Of a stretch of DNA of 64,000 nt, positions 46,073-57,624 are shown piece by piece. How positions within the stretch are numbered: the first letter of the stretch is position 1; each line of letters opens with the position of its first letter. Where the stretch lies: contig NC_030387.2 in the NCBI RefSeq assembly GCF_001625215.2, positions 41,253,606 to 41,317,605 of the forward strand. Direction: 5' to 3'. This DNA comes from Daucus carota subsp. sativus. Taxonomy: Eukaryota > Streptophyta > Magnoliopsida > Apiales > Apiaceae. The position numbers and the translations under genes were made by a program. Below the pieces are notes generated by a model. That model was not told the DNA's origin, ran no database searches, and worked only from the letters and a program-made list of their open reading frames with translations.

Positions 46073-47622
46073 ATGGAATCATCCGGGCTGGTAGCGGAGA
46101 AGTTTTGCAAGTTAATCGATTCTGGCGACACAGAAAAAAATGAGATGGTAAATTCTGTTATTTCTTTCAGCACTTTAGAATTTACAATGATTGTAATATG
46201 TAGCATATAAATCATTTTTTGAATTTTGTTTATAATGTAACAGACTCTTCCTAGGCGTTTTTGTGAGAAATACGGTAGCCGTTTGGTTAGCAGTGTACAT
46301 CTGAAAGTCCGCAATGGTTATGTGCTACATGTTGAATTTGAGAAAAACAGAGGAATGTTAAAAGGTGTCTTATGTTTTTTCAAGAATTTTGAACTGAAAG
46401 GGGGAGAATTGCTAGTGTTTGAGTACTTTGGTCGTTCAAATATTAATGTGTATATACTGGGTGCAAACTGCTCAGAGATTAATTACCCTAATAACATGTT
46501 TCAATGGTTCGAATGTTTGCCAAGTCTAGGTAAGTACTCTCCTTCTTTCATGTCTCATTGCTCTTTTCCTAAACTTTATGTAGTTAAGTTATATACTTGG
46601 ATTCATTTTGTTAATACACTATACAAACTTATACAAAAATTGCAGTTACTTTTGGTGATGGAGGATGGAGGTGTGTTGAATACATTTATGAAGACAAATC
46701 AGATTTAAATGAAATTGTAAGTTCAGTATTGCTATACATTTACTGTCATTTGTGACTTTATGTTGAAACTGATGGTGCAATTGCTTTATAGATACTACCT
46801 CCCAGTTTTTTGGAGCGTTGTGGAAGGTACCTGGAAGAATCTGTAACATTTGTCCTTAGTAACGGGCAGAAATTTGGGGGTACTTACTGTCATGAGTCGG
46901 GAAAATTAAGTGGATTGAATAATATATGTTATATTGGAGGAAATGATGGATTAAGGTCAATCCATATGCTACTGTTTGCATTTCATACTAAATCAATTGT
47001 GACAATCTCAGCATTTGACGAAGCTTGCTATGAAATTATATTTCCTGGAACACCATTGTCAAAGGGTAACGTTAGTTTTATTAATAAGCACTTATTTTCA
47101 AAACATCAGACAAATGTTACAGTTGTTTTTATTTTATAATTTCTAACACAACATAATGTTCTGGCTTGTTTCCTTTGTACCTTGATTGCAGGATATAATT
47201 CTGACCCAGAAGAGGTTTGTAGTTATTTCGAAATAACTATTGAACCGAAGCATATGTTGGAGGATTGTCATGTCGTGGTGAGAGTAGTTTGTTGTACAAT
47301 GTTATTTCTTAATCAAAGATTATCTTCAAGTTGGATTTACTACTAAATTGCTTCAAAATTTTCCTTGTAGGATATTTCAAATGATTTTGTAGAGCTGTGT
47401 AGTATGTGGGACTCTATGCAGACAATCACGGTTTATTCAGGAAATGGAACATGGATGCTTCTCATTTGTAATCGTTACTATAACTATTGTTGGACGATCG
47501 AGTCAGGATGGCAACTTTTGCGAGATGGTTTGCAGCTAGGTGTTGGAGACAAACTTGTCTTTGAATGCCCGAAGATGTCATTTGATCATTTCAGCGTTCG
47601 GGTGATAAGAAAAGTGATTTGA
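46073..47622 (+). CDS. Three-B3-domain (REM-type) transcription factor, copy b
   Basis: Six exons (46073-46147, 46244-46529, 46646-46716, 46792-47065, 47192-47277, 47371-47622) join in phase to 347 residues. Exons 1, 2 and 5 have the same lengths as copy a (75, 286 and 86 nt), and the start MESSGLVAEKF parallels MNSSGLIFEKF. The three B3-like domains are visible at HLKVRNGYVLHVEF with GELLVFEYFG, SVTFVLSNGQKFGGTY with IHMLLFAF, and QTITVYSGNGTWMLLI with LGVGDKLVFECP. An acceptor lies two bases before the ATG, implying a leader intron as in copy a. No stop or frameshift is seen, though protein identity to copy a is low, so the duplication is old and the frame has been kept. It lies between an RPA-like gene and the Rep/helicase gene. 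Confidence 0.87.
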
Positions 47623-48139
47623 TGTATTAGAATTTTAGAAGTTTTAATGTTGATGAGGTAGTAAGAAATGTGTTCTGTTATGATACTATTGAACTTTTAA
47701 TGTGTGTAATCGAAAATTCCGTTTAGATTTCATGACAAATAGTTGAGAATGGTAATTTGATTGGAGGAAACATAGAATATTTGAAATCGTACACTCAATC
47801 TGCTGTTTCTATGTACAATAAAATTAAAAATAGGATAAGACTGCATTTCATCAAGCGGCTATAAAGCGTAGTTGTAGATTATCATTGTGCAATAGAACAT
47901 AAACAAAAGACGTTATTACAGACATTGACCTTGTTCGTTAGTAAAGGGAACTAATTTGTCACTCTAAGGCAATTGGAGTTTATAATAAAACTGAATGTTG
48001 CGAAGGTTCTGTAACTGACAAAAAATCTCCTCCCACTTGGTAACTTTTATAGTTGTCAGACGAAGAAATGGAGAACAATAAATAGTTACCAAGGCAACAC
48101 TCTGATATTTCTCTCCGACCAAAAAAGAATAATGTTCTC
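47623..48139. other. Spacer between B3 copy b and the Rep/helicase gene
   Basis: The 3' ends of the two genes converge here. I looked for a Helitron hairpin plus CTRR end on the minus strand and saw none. Confidence 0.45.
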
Positions 48140-51100
48140 CTAGACTTTCGGGAGATTATAGAAAACTTCCTTGAAAACAATATTTTGCGTGATGTTTGTT
48201 GGTGCACCAGTGTTGGAATCAATGAATAGTCTGAGGCCCTCTGGAGATGTAACGCGGCTCACAGCTACATACATTTGACCGTGAGTGAAAACTGGTTTGG
48301 GGAGAAACAAACCAACTCTTTCCAGAGACTGTCCTTGTGATTTGTTAATAGTCATTGAGTAGCAAATTTGCAATGGCATTTGTTTCCTTACCAACTTGAA
48401 TGGCAGTTTTGTCTCGGTTGGATAAAGCTCCATCCTTGGAATGAAGTGTCTGCTACCCACGAAAGCACCACATATCACTTCGCACTCAACACACTGTTTC
48501 AAACATTTGGTAACCATCATTCGGGTTCCATTACAAAGACCAAGAGTTTGGTTTAGGTTCCGCATGAGCATTACAGCAACACCAACCTTTAGCTTCATGT
48601 GATGTTGTGGAAGCCCTGGAATGTTGTATGAATTTAAATACTCGGGAGGGAATGCAAAATTCAAATCAGAGGCAGTTCCACCAAAATCCTCAGCTTTATC
48701 AACACTGTAATATGACATATTATCTCCAGGAATAGTATCAACAATGACAGAATTCAAGTGACCAACAGTCAGATTTGTGGGGGTTAATATAGCTCTGGCA
48801 CTCAGGTATTTCGGGCTTTGATATGAAGTCTCAAAATCAGGATAAGTCCATTTAATCATGTTTTCAATGGTATTGTTTGTCTCTATATCACAAAAATCTG
48901 CAGGTACTTCGAAATCATCTTCTTCAAACAGCTGAGAATCATCAATTGGTGGGGAGAGCTTACCATCGCCAAGTTTGAGAACCCACTCTGCAAAAATCCT
49001 TAAGTTCTCTCTCTCCTCTTCTGTGCAGCCTTGGTTTAAACGCATGTTCTGTTTCAGAATAAAAATTTGAGCAACACACCATAACTTGGATCTTGTGATA
49101 CAGGCTGAAACAATTTCACCCCTAGAACCAAGGTTTATGACAGGAAGAATTTGCCTAAAATCACCACCGAGCAGCACAGTGATTCCTCCAAATACCATCT
49201 GTCCTCTTTCAGGACTAACAGATTTCATGATATCTCGAAGTGTTCTATCAAGACACTCAAAAGCATACCTATGCTGCATTGGGGCCTCATCCCATATAAT
49301 GAGGCTCGTGTTTTTTATAAGCTCCGCAATATCAGAGTTGTGAGATATTGAACAGCAGGAATCTTCATCGAGAACAATTGGGATCTTGAATCTAGAGTGT
49401 GCCGTCCTACCACCAGGCATTAAAGTGGCAGCGATACCCGAAGACGCAACTGGCAAAACAATCTTTCCCATTGATCTTAATTTATAAATAAGAGTTTTCC
49501 AGACATACGTCTTACCACAACCACCACTTCCGTAGACAAAAAACAGTCGGCCTTCACCATTTTGAACAGAATTGAACACTGCATTAAAAACCTCAAGCTG
49601 CTCAGCATTACAGTGTGGGAAAAGCTTGTTGAACTCTTCTTCCATTACTTGGACATCGTAACTTGTCTCATCCTTTATCAGGTTATCTAAACCACGATGA
49701 AGAAATGAAGATGGAGGTTGAGGCAGTTGTGCATACTGGCTTAGTGATTTCCCAATTGATCTGAGAAGTTTATCAATCTCTGCAGAAGAAATAATAATTA
49801 TTATAGTATTTATAAATGTAGTGCCTTTACGTGTAGTGATCTTCACTGTAATATGCATTATTTTGTGCTATAAAATAATTTTATGTTGACTATTATTGAT
49901 TCTATCTAACCTGCTAATACATAAAATTGTAGCTGTTTGTCGCTGATAGAAACTGGAACATTTGCATTCTCCTTTCTGATCTTCATGATAATGTCATCAC
50001 TCATCACTTTCCAAAAAGATTTCCATAGTGAAGCAAGGTCAGTAACTTGACAATTTACCATTATATGAACAAAAAGTTCCCGAATCTGCCCTGGGAAACC
50101 ACACTTGGAACATTCTTGTAGTACCTCGTTCCACTCGTTATCATCCTCCAAGAAACCATATTTTTTACAGGCCTCTTTAAATGTATTGCAAACAACACCA
50201 TTGACAGTTTTAAGATGATTAAAGGAAGTTGGTCCTCTAACCTTGGTGAGTAATAATCTCAAATACCAGATTTCTCCAGAAGTATGATGAGTAAACAGGA
50301 GCCTTCCAATCTGTGTACCCTTCTTCCTTACTTGCCAAATAGTATCTTGATCATTCCATACATAGTACCTTGGAATTTCATCGTAAGTATATTGTCTTGC
50401 ATTACTGTCCTTCTGGTTTAGTTGGAAGAAAGCTTCTAATTGGCTTTGTCTGTATTTTTCCCTTCGGACAACCTTGTGAAGTTCTTCGTCTTCTCTGAAT
50501 GTGCAATTGCGATTCCCAGGCAAATGGAATGATAATCGCAGGACTGATATGGATCGATAATGGATATCAAATCCAAATATCCGGTATGCAGCTTCAGCCC
50601 CGCAAATGTAACGGCCATCGAAATAAGCTTGTATCTCGTCTTTGGGGACATCAATATTGTTCTGCTGGGATTCTGTGTTTTTCTTTGAAATCTCTACAGT
50701 AGCACGATCATGCCCTTTCAAGCAGTACTTGAATAAATATTTCAGACTACGTGCATGACAACAGATTTCGACATTCATGTGGCATTGATATTTTACCAGC
50801 AAATCACGGTTGTATGGAACAACATATTGGTTATCAAGCTCGTGAATACCTTTCTTGACCGTGATTCCAGTATTACGCCGTTTGTAAAGAGGAAATCCGG
50901 ACTGGTCAAACATAGTTTGAGAAGAGTACCTGGTTTATAAACAAAAAAAATCAGTATGTAGGAGGATTACAGCAAACACATTTAAATTGGTTGATAAAAT
51001 AAATATCATAACACTTGATCACATCTTTCAGAATATATGAGATTATTAGAACTCACTTTTTGGGAAAGTGTTTGCTGCATTTCATATTCTTCATGCACGG

Positions 51101-54100
51101 TGACTTGGTATTTAACAAACCACAGGGGCCGTGCATCATATGTCTGGCTACAGCTTGATAACCAATAGGATCGATCTTCGGGTCAGGGATTTCAGCAGAA
51201 ACAAAATCATCGACATTGGCATTCAACTTTTTTTTGGATTCAGAGTCCAACCATATCAGCATGTGCACGTGTGGCAAGCCTCGTTTTTGAAATTCGACAA
51301 CATACATGACTACAATATAAGAAAACATAAGTTTAGAAATCAAAAGCACGGTGAAAGGTTATTTCTTTCATCATTTTGTGAATACAATAATTGCAAACTT
51401 ATTCTATTCATGTGATGCATGTGATATATGCTGTTGTAACTAAAGGATTGTGCCTGATATGATATTTCACTTACTTGCAGCACACTTTCCGAAATAACCC
51501 TTATTCTTAATATCATCAACAATCTGTTCAAGTTTGAGCTTGAAGACACGTGCAATAACGTCGGGAGAATCAACAGGCAAGCATCCTGGCATATTTTTCA
51601 TCATATGAATGATCTCATCCCACATTGGATTTGTGGTCATCGTGAGAAAAATATCTGGATGTCCGATATGCCTGCAAACAGCAATGGCATCCTGGAAACA
51701 TTGTTGCATATACCTTCTAGAACCAAGAAAGCTCGCAGGCAGTATGAAGCCTTTACCGACATTGGCCGTGGTAGCCTCACCCTTTGCAAGACTTTTTGAA
51801 ATATTTGTGTACAGATCATTGCGAAGTGTTGTTTGATGAGTTCGATACCACCACAAACGTGCTTGTTCAATTGCGGAAAAAGAATCAACAATGTATTGTT
51901 GAAATAATCTACCAGCAAGACGGGGAGTATTACCTGTTTGTTTGAAATAAAGAAACATGTGTAAGATTACACATATAATTCAGGGATGGTTTTAGTACAG
52001 TTCTAATAAAGGGACAATGCGAATAAGTACCTTCATTGTGACGAACTTGTAATCTATAAGAATAATACTCCTTCATTGTGACCCTTTGACGTTTCTTCCC
52101 CTCATTGTTTTTAGTCTTCTGATATGGAATGTCATCTGAATATCCATCTTCGCCTGCAGGGAAGAGCAATGGATACTGCAATGCCATTAATTTTGGATGT
52201 ATATCAGATATCCGTTGAAGACCATGTTTTTTGCTGTGAATAACAATGTCCCTTTCCCCACATGTATCTTCCAGGTCTCCGACCATAATAGCACCAACCT
52301 CATTGGAGGGGCCAATGAAATTTTCACGACCAGAGTCAGCACGTGATACTTTCATTACAATTTTCAAATCCTGCACAGCGTCCTCCTTGAAACGGTCACG
52401 TGCCATACGAAAGAACGGGACCAGCTCATTTGTCGAATCCAACATCTCTAACAAACCAGAAACAACTCCTTTATCAACCGGTTCCCCATTGTCGACTTTA
52501 ACCCATTTCATCCTGTTGTCAACCTCATTTTCGGTATCATATATGTAGAGTTGACAAAATTTAGGATCTTTCCCTTCATTTGGAATGAGTGTCCCAAATA
52601 CATGATGATTTTGCCCATTAAGCCGATATATATATGGTGCTCTTCCCGTATTAATTGAATTGTCAACCTTCCCCCCCATTGACGTGAAAGCGAACATAGT
52701 GTTATATAACCGAATATTCCTTCTGAAGCTTTTCCCTTTTTTTGGATCATTGTACAGCTGCATCAAGTATGAAGGTGTAGGTGGAACTTTAGGAAGGTTG
52801 ATTTGGCCCCTGCAGCAACAGATTGAAAATTCAGGCATCCCCTTTTTAACATTCTTGTTTACACGCTCTTCCTTCCAAAGAATGGCCCCACAATGGCTGC
52901 ATTTGGCTGTTGGAGGTCCAAGACTAACATATCCTGAATCAGCATGCAATTTTTACATTTATATCATTAATCCCCAATTAAAATTTTCAGGAAATTGAGA
53001 AATGAAAAGCGAGACAGATTCACCTGGAGTTGTTGGTTCAGTGATATCATCAAAATCCAAATCTTCTACATCACTATCACTTTGAAATCCTAAACCTGGC
53101 AAAAATTCAAATATACTATAGATGAATAACAGGGCACCAGACCTCAAATTTTACAAATCCTGATGATGTGTTTAATCCACAAACTTATTCTTTAAGTCAC
53201 ACTCACCACCATCGTAACCCATGTCATCGTCCTCATACAAAGCATCCGGATCTCCTGCTTCAATATTTTGTAATAAAACAGAAGTGCAAGTTAATCATTT
53301 GTAGGATATGTCTACTATAACATGGTATTGAATTATATTACCCTGAGTATGATGTACTGCTTCCTCCGTATTGCCATCTTCCTCATCTTCTTCACAGAAT
53401 AAGTTAGTCCGCGGCATTCCTTCCTTGGTCGTGTCTAACCTCCTTACTCTCTTAACAGCCTTGCTCACAACAGTGGACTTTGGTATTTTTGGTTTTCTCT
53501 CTATTAGTTACAAACATTAACAAAATAAGATGAGCAACATAGCAAATTGAAGTATAATATTCCGACTCCATCATATTGTAGAATAAATCATTTTACCTCT
53601 GGTTGGGTTGCTATGTTGTAAATCCTTTAGTATAGTGTCATTGGGGGAAACATTTGACAAACAACTTGATCCAGGGGAGGTAAACATAGGAGATGTGTAT
53701 AACACAGAACCTATTAAGCGGGAAAGCAAAAATTAGTTGGTCCACAGCATGTTATAAAGTGAGTATATGTGATCCAGAATGTTCAAGATGTAAAAAGTCT
53801 ATTAGAAATAATTAGAAATAATGCTTCCAAAAAAGTCTAAAATTAGTTTAAAATATAATACCTGATCCACCACCATTTGATTGCGTGGAGAGTTTTAACA
53901 CAGAGCCTGAAACATAATATAAAATTTAAATCCATTACCCTGTTTCATTACAGACTCGAAACAAAAGACTATTTGGATGTACGTTAGACATGTCATACTC
54001 TGATTTGTTAAAGAGGTGACATGTGATTTGGAATTGACGGAGGCATGTTGATTCTGGGACAACACCGAGCCTACAAAAAACATAGCAGCAGTTGTTTAAA

Positions 54101-54649
54101 AGAGGCCTATTTCACAACCCTGGAAATTTACAATGCTGAATACTTTATTGAGATAGAAGTTTACCATCACCATTGTGCGATATAATATTGAGCACGGAGC
54201 CTAACAGTAATAAAACAGCACCATATTAAAACCCCAAATGAGATGCTATTATAAACAAACTTATTTAGGTTAAGAGATTGAGAATTGATTAAGTTACTCT
54301 GGTTTGATATAGCAGACAAAGGCCTTTTAGGAGTTTGATAAACATGATCATTTGTGTTGAGCCGAAAACCTAAAAAAATAATAAGAGTCTTTCTTATTTA
54401 TGAACATTGAATGTTAGTCTAAGCAATCTAAGCAATAACTAAAAGATCTAGAGACCACAACCAAAAAAATAACAATGACAAACAAATACAAAACACAGAA
54501 TGAGTGTACACCGATGAGTCTAGACTTTTTACACATGAATTAAGATAACTCACCAGGGGAGGGACTCCCATCTTGAGATGCATCTTGAGATGGTCTGATA
54601 TTTTCTTTATCTTTGTCCACATTTGGCCTTCTCCTTTTTGATTTGGAAC
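48140..54649 (-). CDS. Helitron Rep/helicase (RepHel)
   Basis: A multi-exon minus-strand gene. Well-supported exons are 53024-53095, 52031-52933, 51475-51933, 51057-51309, 49911-50929 and 48140-49779, all joining in phase. The Rep part has a zinc-binding segment (CSHCGAILWKEER, CCCRG), a Helitron-like N domain (RLFQQYIVDSFSAIEQARL), the HUH motif in GLPHVHMLIWLD, and a YLFKY tyrosine pair in SLKYLFKYCLKG that would form the nicking site. The last exon is a PIF1-type superfamily 1 helicase: Walker A GSGGCGKT, IIWDEAPM, GGDFRQILPV, and the C-terminal TINKSQGQSLERVG and YVAVSRV. RepHel nicks, unwinds and rejoins single strands in rolling-circle transposition. Upstream small exons (53208-54649) encode a variable N-terminal region including four that start GSVL. 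The first coding exon is not resolved; an open frame at 55017-55221 could contribute. Confidence 0.88.
53598..54201 (-). repeat. Series of four micro-exons each starting GSVL
   Basis: Going downstream on the minus strand, four separate acceptor sites are followed by exons reading GSVLNIISHNGDG (about 54201-54165), GSVLSQNQHASVNSK (from 54071), GSVLKLSTQSNGGGSG (about 53908-53862) and GSVLYTSPMFTSPGSS (from 53710). All begin in the same phase after a G carried from the previous exon, so each could be skipped without changing frame. They look like exon duplications in the RepHel N-terminal region. Confidence 0.65.
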
Positions 54650-55354
54650 CTAAATCAGTTTCACAGAATTGAAAAAAGCTCAGAATTAGATTAACTAAGA
54701 TACTTGCACAAAACAGAGAACATAGTCCATGAAATCACCAGAACAATCATCCGTCAGCGTAGGGAAACTATCGAGTTTGAGGTGATTGTAAAATCCCTAA
54801 AATCCATCCAAGAAACAAAAAAACAAATATCAGAAGAAATTCATCATCAAAAACCGAGTGCTAAACAAATGCATAAAAAGGATAGATAAAAACGGGAGGT
54901 CGTCGTCAATAACCTCCTTCATCGCCTGTAAAATGTATGTTTCAGTGTGAAGAGATTGCTGTGGTATGTAGTGTATGTGGGTTTGAATTCAAATTGAACA
55001 ACTTTTTCAAACATACCTGTAACAAATGGATTGAAGAGGAACAAATTCAGCTCCTGGGGTTTTTTGAGCAATGAGCCTGTTGTCTCTTTGCCGAAACGGT
55101 CTAAACCACTGCGGTGGAAAGCAACGCGAAGTAGGAAGAGCTCAGACAGCATCACGTGAGTGCAAATGGATCCAAAATACAGCTCAATTGAATGCCAGGA
55201 ATAGAAAGTGTAGTGAGTCAACTAAATTTCTTAGTCAAAGGTCAAGCCCAGAATAATATTTTTGGATGGCATTTTTTGTAATTAGGTATGAAGAATTGGG
55301 GTAGGGGGTGTAAAAAGCCATTGAATTTGGATTCAGGATTTATGATATAAGGGA

Positions 55355-57600
55355 TGCGACATCCTTTTATTTTAACTAATTTATTATCATGAATATGCTA
55401 TTTGTGAGGCTTGTGAAGTGTCACTGTCATCTTCTTTGTTTGATAAATGCGTACAGAAAGGAGCCAGAGTATGTAGTATCATCAATACCCAATTATTAAT
55501 AACTTTCTTTCTGCAGTTTGTTATAATTCATAGGAATCAAATTATGGGCAATCTGACTTCTGCTTGTGTCAGATATGTTATGCTACAGCCTATTCCAAGT
55601 TAGCAACGATCCTAAGTGAAGTTCCCTAATTTACTGTCCTACTAGTAACAGATAATTACCAACTTGATCAATTTTTTCGCAGAGTAAGAATGTTTTTTAC
55701 CGAGTTATGTAATCGTTATTTTTTTTTAAGCTTATAAATATCATTAAATGACATAAGGTTGAGAAGAAAGTATATCATCTTCAACAAAAAGTTTACTTCT
55801 TTTCCTTTTTTGAAAATGGCAGGAAGTTGTCTGGGAACATGTATCTGGACTGCTGGAGAAGGCCTTGTCCTGGCTGCTTTTAGTCACAGGGATACTCAGT
55901 AAGAATCGTTGAAGCACTTTCAGACATACTTGGATGATAGAGGCACTTTACTTCTTACGATAATCAAAAAGCATAACATGAACCTTTATTTTCTGATCAT
56001 CAATTCAAATTTTCTGGACATTTTATGCATATGTCCATATAATTATAGTTATCGCCTTATCAGCAGGCTGCTTACGTTCTTGTAATGTGTATAACAGGTG
56101 CTATGAACAGAAATGGATTATAATTCGTGTTAAATATTACATAGTAAAACTGATGCCGTGCAAGATAAAACCAGAATACTATGTAAATTTTGAAATGCTT
56201 GTTTTGGAAGTCACCTAGTTATATTTACATGAACATTGCTTTGTTGATGCACACATACTTATTCACCCTTGTCAGGTTCAATAGCATCTTAATGTCCTAT
56301 TCAGACAACAATAGTTGTACAGGTTCTAAACTTCATGTTGCATGATGAGGTATTAGAAATCGTTATTGTACACTGATTTTATAGAATATATCTTTCTCTA
56401 GCTATCAATTTTGAGCAGCACTTGTGAGAGTATATATTGCATACCAGGTTCATGGACAAGATGCAGTATATATACAGTTGCAGGGGATCGGGGATTCAGG
56501 GGACAGTGATAAACAAGGAAGGCTGTGAAACAGCATGTGCGTGGTTTAAGGTATGTCACTTATTTCATTCTACAAGTTCAAAATTATTAGTATTAGCTCT
56601 TGAAGTGTTGCAAGGATTTGCGTTTGGAATATAAGCTGGTTAGATATGATTGATTAAGTACGGTACTCTGTTAGTGCAATGAGTATTTAACCCCCCCTCG
56701 CTTGTAAAATCCACTAGATAGTTTTAGTAATAATCTGACTTGCGCTTTAAAGCAAATACTTTTCACGCTGTGACCCTATGCCAGTGTGCATAAAGCGATT
56801 TTTTTAAGTATAAATAACATATGGTCAGTGGAGTAGGTGAAAGTTCACACTTCAGTAGTATTATTATCACATTGATACTTTCGTTGGTGAGCCTGGATTG
56901 ATATGGCTTTTATCTGTATGACTGAAAATTCTACTACGAGGCCCTTCCAAGTTCCAGCTAATATATCTGAAAATGTAAGTGCTTTTCAGGAGAAATAGAA
57001 CAAACTCCGAAGTTTATATGTACATCTTGCATGGATGTAAATTTTTGATGTCAAATATCCAATAAAATGCAGATGTGACAATCACCATTTGTAGGTTGTA
57101 AATAGGTGTATAGAGATGAACAACACATTATCATCTGTATATAAGCAATACAAACTCATTGTACTATATGATACAGCTGATACAATAATCAAAAATTGAC
57201 CCAACCTAAACTCCACCTAATTCGTCACCTGTCTCTCTCGAAGACAGCTAAAAATTAAAATTATTCAAACATGAAATTATGTCTGCTAATTCAAATATAA
57301 AAAGTATCGGTTTATCTATCTTCTACCACTTCTGCATGTAAGCAAAGAGTCATTCATTCAACCTAAACAGAACAATTCTAACAACATAATTGTACAAACA
57401 AATCTCAACTTCTTATAGTGAAATACAAGAGTAATTTAAATGGGGGGACATTCAAACAATCTGAGTGCTCGAAGCACATTATTAAATATATATGTTCAAA
57501 ACCTGGTTTGCAATTGTATGCATACATATACATATAATTAAGAACAAATCAAATCATCTAACACTAATCTCCAAAAAAAAAAGAATAATCCGGGAAAAAA
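55355..57600. other. Spacer with possible orphan exons, no supported gene
   Basis: Plus-strand segments bounded by splice-like signals occur at about 55516-55602 (NQIMGNLTSACVRYVMLQPI), 55818-55898 (GSCLGTCIWTAGEGLVLAAF) and 56450-56550 (VHGQDAVYIQLQG or, in another frame, INKEGCETACAWFK). I do not recognise a family and cannot join them with confidence. They could be a decayed gene cut off by the Helitron or a non-coding transcript. Confidence 0.35.
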
Positions 57601-57624
57601 CAATAATGTATGTAATTAAGGAAT

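Larger units (their letters stand above)
36091..55354 (-). mobile_element. Large Helitron with Rep/helicase, RPA1-like and B3 genes
   Basis: On the minus strand the 3' terminus is CTAG (plus 36091-36094), preceded by a 19-nt hairpin (36102-36120) and followed by T, as Helitrons require. The element encodes a Rep/helicase (48.1-54.6 kb), two RPA1-like genes (38.9-40.9 and 41.5-44.1 kb) and, on the opposite strand, two three-B3-domain genes (36.7-38.3 and 46.1-47.6 kb). The proposed 5' terminus is A|TCCCTTATATCATAAATCC (plus position 55354, next base t), giving 19,264 bp inserted between A and T without duplication. The 5' end is less sure: several A|TC sites occur there, and a more canonical 5' terminus, TCTATACTAGAACGAGAGGA, begins at 45303 (minus strand), which would give a 9.2-kb element holding one B3 and both RPA genes. 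The coding genes look open, so the element may be autonomous or recently active. Confidence 0.72.

Noticed and set aside
47860-47900. Short GC-richer stretch (AGCGGCTATAAAGCG) as a second Helitron 3' hairpin
   Set aside because: Pairing is weak and no CTRR end with a flanking T sits at the required distance.
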